A program made the position numbers and the translations under genes. The notes beneath the pieces were generated by a model. The model made no database searches, had not been told where the DNA came from, and worked only from the letters and a program-made list of their open reading frames with translations. From a bacterium (lineage in GTDB: Bacteria > Patescibacteriota > Minisyncoccia > UBA6257 > GWB1-50-10), in assembly GCA_021814835.1 (NCBI GenBank), contig JAKAHO010000034.1, positions 1 to 5,827 on the forward strand: a DNA stretch of 5,827 nucleotides, in the 5' to 3' direction. How positions within the stretch are numbered: the stretch's first letter is position 1; each line of letters starts with the position of its first letter. Of the stretch, positions 4,133-5,827 are shown piece after piece.

Positions 4133-4140
4133 GGAACAGC

Positions 4141-4752
4141 GTGAAGCACATCATTAGGGTGGCGGCGGCGCTCTTCATCCTCGCCGTTTGCAACGGCATC
4201 GGGGTGGCGCAAGAGCTTCCGAGGCACAGGGGCTACGCGAACGACTTCGCGCACCTGCTCTCGGAAGACGAGGTGGTGAAGCTCGAGGTCGAGCTCGCGA
4301 AGTACGACGCGCGGACGGGAATCCAGATCGTGGTCGTTACGGTGAAGTCGCTCGGCGGTTACTCCGTCGAAGACTACACGCGCAACCTCAGCAATTCGCG
4401 GGGCGTCGGCATGAAGGGGCCGAATAACGGCGTCGTGTTTCTCGTGGCGCCCGCGGAGCGGAAAATCCACATCGCGGCGGGGAACGGCCTCGCGGCTCAG
4501 TTCTCCGACAGCACGGCGAGGCGCATCGTCGACGAGTCCGTCGCTCCTGAGTTCCGCAAGAACCGGATGAACGACGGAATTTTTGCGGGTGCGCACAGCA
4601 TCATGCAGACGCTTGATGCGGCGCGAGTGCGCCCAGAAGGAATTTTGGGTGCGACCGAACTGAAGTTTCCAGAGTTCGGGATGCTGATGTTGGCTATTAG
4701 CGGGATGTTTTTGGCGCTAATCATTTCCTGGTTGAGCGTCCGCTCGGTGTAG
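4141..4752 (+). CDS. Exported TPM-domain protein (YgcG family)
   Basis: A 203-residue protein. Residues 1-23 form a signal peptide: KHIIR, hydrophobic AAALFILAV, and a likely cut after GVA before QE. The TPM domain spans about 30-160: YANDFAHLLSEDE, then an amphipathic helix, TGIQIVVVTVKSLGG, VEDYTRNLSNSRGVG, NNGVVFLVAPAERKIHIAAGNGL and a final helix ending near FAGAHSIMQTL. A membrane anchor follows at about 180-197 (MLMLAISGMFLALIISWL). The domain therefore faces outside, tethered at the C-terminus. Family members are linked to membrane-protein quality control or phosphatase activity; the exact role is unknown. The gene has its own promoter and terminator. Codons up to about 4560 are strikingly G/C-ending, then become mixed, as if composite. 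Confidence 0.85.
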   Translation: MKHIIRVAAALFILAVCNGIGVAQELPRHRGYANDFAHLLSEDEVVKLEVELAKYDARTGIQIVVVTVKSLGGYSVEDYTRNLSNSRGVGMKGPNNGVVFLVAPAERKIHIAAGNGLAAQFSDSTARRIVDESVAPEFRKNRMNDGIFAGAHSIMQTLDAARVRPEGILGATELKFPEFGMLMLAISGMFLALIISWLSVRSV

Positions 4753-4797
4753 GCGTGGAGTGCCCGCGAAGACCCCCGCCCCTCAAAGAGTTCGAAA

Positions 4798-4826
4798 GGG
4801 AGAGGGCATCGGCGCCCTGGGCTCCC
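4798..4826 (+). other. Two-step hairpin in the TPM 3' untranslated region
   Basis: GGGAG (4798-4802) pairs with CTCCC (4822-4826), and inside it AGGGC (4803-4807) pairs with GCCCT (4814-4818), leaving a one-sided GGG bulge. No T-run follows, so it is not itself a terminator; it could stabilise the message end. It lies 15 bases before the terminator. Confidence 0.4.
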
Positions 4827-4840
4827 GGCTGCAATCATAA

Positions 4841-4876
4841 AACCCCCTGACATCTACGGATGTTCAGGGGGTTTTT
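4841..4876 (+). terminator. Intrinsic terminator of the TPM gene
   Basis: AACCCCCTGA (4841-4850) pairs with TCAGGGGGTT (4864-4873). The inner stem is CATC/GATG around loop TACG with one bulged T (4863), and the hairpin is followed by TTTTT. Confidence 0.92.
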
Positions 4877-4881
4877 CTTTG

Positions 4882-4950
4882 AGGCCGAGGTGGGAATTGT
4901 CATGCCTACGGCAGATGTCCCGTAGGGACAAACCCACGCATAAGGATTTT
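4882..4950 (-). pseudogene. Decayed tRNA-Cys-like copy with T-loop insertion
   Basis: Read on the minus strand, this matches the intact tRNA-Cys at 5072-5143: discriminator T4882, acceptor strand CTCGGCC, T stem GTGGG/CCCAC, the ATGC before it, and CAAAATCCTTA from the anticodon arm. A 31-base double-hairpin repeat (4900-4930) sits in the T loop, between its second and third bases (TT | CAATT). The T-stem difference from the intact gene (GTGGG rather than GTGAG) is compensated on both strands, so this was once a separate functional tRNA. The 5' half is gone; further repeat units lie where it should be. Confidence 0.7.
4900..4930 (+). repeat. Double-hairpin repeat, unit 1
   Basis: A 31-base unit starting TCATGCC: a first stem TGCC/GGCA around loop TAC, then a second, six-pair stem TGTCCC/GGGACA around loop GTA. 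It is identical to unit 3 (4979-5009) except for one base in the second loop (T against C). It is inserted in the T loop of the decayed tRNA-Cys copy, and no target duplication is visible. Confidence 0.9.
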
Positions 4951-4951
4951 G

Positions 4952-4979
4952 TGCTTCTGAGCATCTCCCGTAGGGAGAT
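4952..4979 (+). repeat. Double-hairpin repeat, diverged unit 2
   Basis: The same architecture with different sequence: a first stem TGCT/AGCA around TCTG (4952-4963), then ATCTCCC/GGGAGAT around GTA (4963-4979). The second loop is that of unit 1 while both stem strands differ together, so pairing rather than sequence is kept. It abuts unit 3. Confidence 0.6.
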
Positions 4980-5009
4980 CATGCCTACGGCAGATGTCCC
5001 GCAGGGACA
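4979..5009 (+). repeat. Double-hairpin repeat, unit 3
   Basis: A 31-base near-identical copy of unit 1 (30 of 31), with loop GCA instead of GTA in the second hairpin. The reverse complement of this loop, TGC, is the one found in the tRNA-Ser-associated copy at 1374-1406. Confidence 0.9.
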
Positions 5010-5071
5010 CAGACCTAATTAGGGTGCGGAATAAATCTGCACTCCCATTCAATTATTCTTTTAATCTCTTG

Positions 5072-5143
5072 AGGCCACGGTGAGAATTGAACTCACGCAT
5101 AAGGGTTTTGCAGACCCTTGCCTTACCACTTGGCTACGTGGCC
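5072..5143 (-). tRNA. tRNA-Cys, anticodon GCA
   Basis: A complete 72-base tRNA for UGU/UGC. Acceptor GGCCACG (5143-5137) pairs with CGTGGCC (5079-5073). The anticodon loop CTGCAAA holds GCA at 5111-5109. The T arm is GTGAG/CTCAC with loop TTCAATT. The discriminator is T5072, the U73 needed by cysteinyl-tRNA synthetase. CCA is not encoded; CA follows. Its 5' end overlaps the last three codons of the upstream GIY-YIG gene, so both come from one precursor. No separate promoter is evident. Confidence 0.96.
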
Positions 5144-5385
5144 GAACTAAACCTCTTTCTTAACATCTCCTTCTGCTGTCCCGTTTTCAGATACAATTCC
5201 ATTCGCACTGCTTCAGAACGCGAGGAATATTCAGTGCTCTCAAGCAGTCGCCAGGGCCTGTACGCCTTCGTAGATTTTACGCCTCCAGCGTTGTGTCTGG
5301 CAATTCTTTTCGAAATATCAGATGTACTACCCACATATATATCACCATTTTTCTCGCTCCGAATGATATATACGAAATAATCCAT
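5134..5385 (-). CDS. Small GIY-YIG (UPF0213-type) nuclease-like protein
   Basis: An 83-residue stand-alone GIY-YIG/URI domain. The motif pair is VYI (residues 5-7, Tyr6) and YVG (17-19). R27, H31 and N32 lie on the following helix, STKAYRPW spans 38-45, and the metal-binding Glu is E63 in the final helix MELYLKTG. All expected catalytic positions are present. Family members act on DNA as structure- or sequence-specific nucleases, but the cellular role of these small free-standing ones is not settled. It begins 6 bases after the rbfA stop with no clear Shine-Dalgarno, consistent with translational coupling. Its TAG stop lies inside tRNA-Cys (5136-5134), so cutting the precursor at the tRNA 5' end would remove the stop codon from this message. 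Confidence 0.88.
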   Translation of the reverse strand: MDYFVYIIRSEKNGDIYVGSTSDISKRIARHNAGGVKSTKAYRPWRLLESTEYSSRSEAVRMELYLKTGQQKEMLRKRFSSAT

Positions 5386-5391
5386 TTCGTT

Positions 5392-5706
5392 CTACGCGGC
5401 CGGTGTTGCTGCGCTCTTTTCCGGCTCTACAATTTCAAACTTGAGAAACGGCACGGGCTTGATATTGAGCTTCCTCACTAGCTGGTGGTGAAGGTCCGCC
5501 GCATGGCGGGTCAGCATCCCGTATACACCGGGTCCTTTCTCATAGGGAATAATACCAAGGCGCACGGTGGCGTGCAATAATTTCTCATCGACGAGCACAT
5601 CGAGAATAGTAACGAGCGCGCCCTCGAAATTGAAGTCGCGGGCGAACATCTTGCCGAGCTCATCCTCAATAAGCGAGCCCGCTTTAAGATTGCGATACGG
5701 TTTCAT
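5392..5706 (-). CDS. rbfA: Ribosome-binding factor A
   Basis: A 104-residue single KH-like domain protein that binds the 30S subunit and helps 16S rRNA 5'-end maturation. The order fits the family: an N-terminal helix (SLIEDELGKMFARDF), first strand VTILDVLVDEKLLHATVRLGI (the V-x-V-x-x-D-x-x-x-A-x-V pattern), a long helix GMLTRHAADLHHQLVRKLNI and a last strand KPVPFLKFEIVEP. It is a little shorter than typical RbfA and has an Ala/Pro tail. The ATG at 5706 overlaps the TGA of the upstream GIY-YIG gene (ATGA), so it is likely translated by coupling. It sits between two GIY-YIG genes rather than in the common nusA-infB-rbfA order. Confidence 0.85.
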   Translation of the reverse strand: MKPYRNLKAGSLIEDELGKMFARDFNFEGALVTILDVLVDEKLLHATVRLGIIPYEKGPGVYGMLTRHAADLHHQLVRKLNIKPVPFLKFEIVEPEKSAATPAA

Positions 5707-5827
5707 CCCGTTAGAGACAGGAAACGTTTAAGACGATTCTTGAGAAATCGCTTACCCATTCCTGATTTAAGATATTGTTCTCGCGACCTTGCATCTTCCT
5801 CATTTTTTGAAGCTTCATAATATATTA
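5703..5827 (-). CDS. GIY-YIG protein, C-terminal part (cut by window end)
   Basis: The last 40 codons of a gene that enters from the right. They read IYYEASKNEEDARSREQYLK followed by SGMGKRFLKNRLKRF, the typical C-terminal helices of the small GIY-YIG proteins, including the Glu of REQYLK. The N-terminal GIY and YIG motifs lie outside the window. It is related to but clearly different from the one at 5134-5385. It ends in TGA, which overlaps the rbfA ATG and shows that TGA is a stop in this genome. Confidence 0.85.
   Translation of the reverse strand, partial: IYYEASKNEEDARSREQYLKSGMGKRFLKNRLKRFLSLTG

Noticed and set aside
4087..4140. ATG at 4087 as start of the TPM gene
   Set aside because: It overlaps the likely -10 box, has no ribosome binding site, and adds a charged stretch before a normal signal peptide.
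4900..5009. CRISPR array (two near-identical 31-base repeats 48 bases apart)
   Set aside because: Only two units are alike, the interval is tRNA-like sequence plus another hairpin unit, related copies occur elsewhere and inverted, and no cas gene is nearby.

Overview
The window looks like a chromosomal piece of a streamlined candidate-phyla-radiation bacterium (Patescibacteria, probably Parcubacteria-like). Supporting this are very short, closely packed genes, tRNA genes without an encoded CCA end, mostly absent Shine-Dalgarno sequences, lone GIY-YIG proteins of a small type common in these bacteria, and a minimal RbfA. The assignment is an inference. The genetic code is standard: one gene near the right end stops at TGA, and long genes contain no internal TGA.

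Left part (1-1107): the 3' end of a tRNA, tRNA-Ala(GGC), and a 130-base hairpin-rich element closed by a second copy of the tRNA-Ala 3' end. Then come a small three-helix membrane protein, an unrecognised 135-residue protein, a bidirectional terminator, and a 25-residue lysine/arginine-rich peptide gene on the minus strand.

Middle-left (1108-2300): divergent promoters, then an intact tRNA-Ser(TGA) between two broken tRNA-Ser pieces, a terminator, and a Shine-Dalgarno-led unknown protein with a possible zinc ribbon.

Middle (2300-4020, minus strand): a degraded HNH endonuclease runs into tRNA-Leu(TAA). That tRNA sits 2 bases upstream of the GTG start of an MGDG-synthase/UgtP-type glycosyltransferase, followed by a small acidic protein.

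Right part (4021-5827): an exported TPM-domain protein with its own promoter and terminator, a decayed tRNA-Cys copy split by a hairpin insertion, and a tandem set of double-hairpin repeats. The minus-strand chain that follows is partial GIY-YIG, rbfA, GIY-YIG and tRNA-Cys, with overlapping ends.

The strongest unexplained signal is a family of about 31-33-base double-hairpin repeats. They sit inside the loops of broken tRNA copies: the T-loop of a tRNA-Cys copy and the anticodon loop of a tRNA-Ser copy. Four of the five intact or partial tRNA genes sit beside tRNA debris, nuclease genes or remnants, or protein-gene boundaries. I see no classical defence system, CRISPR array, IS element or origin.
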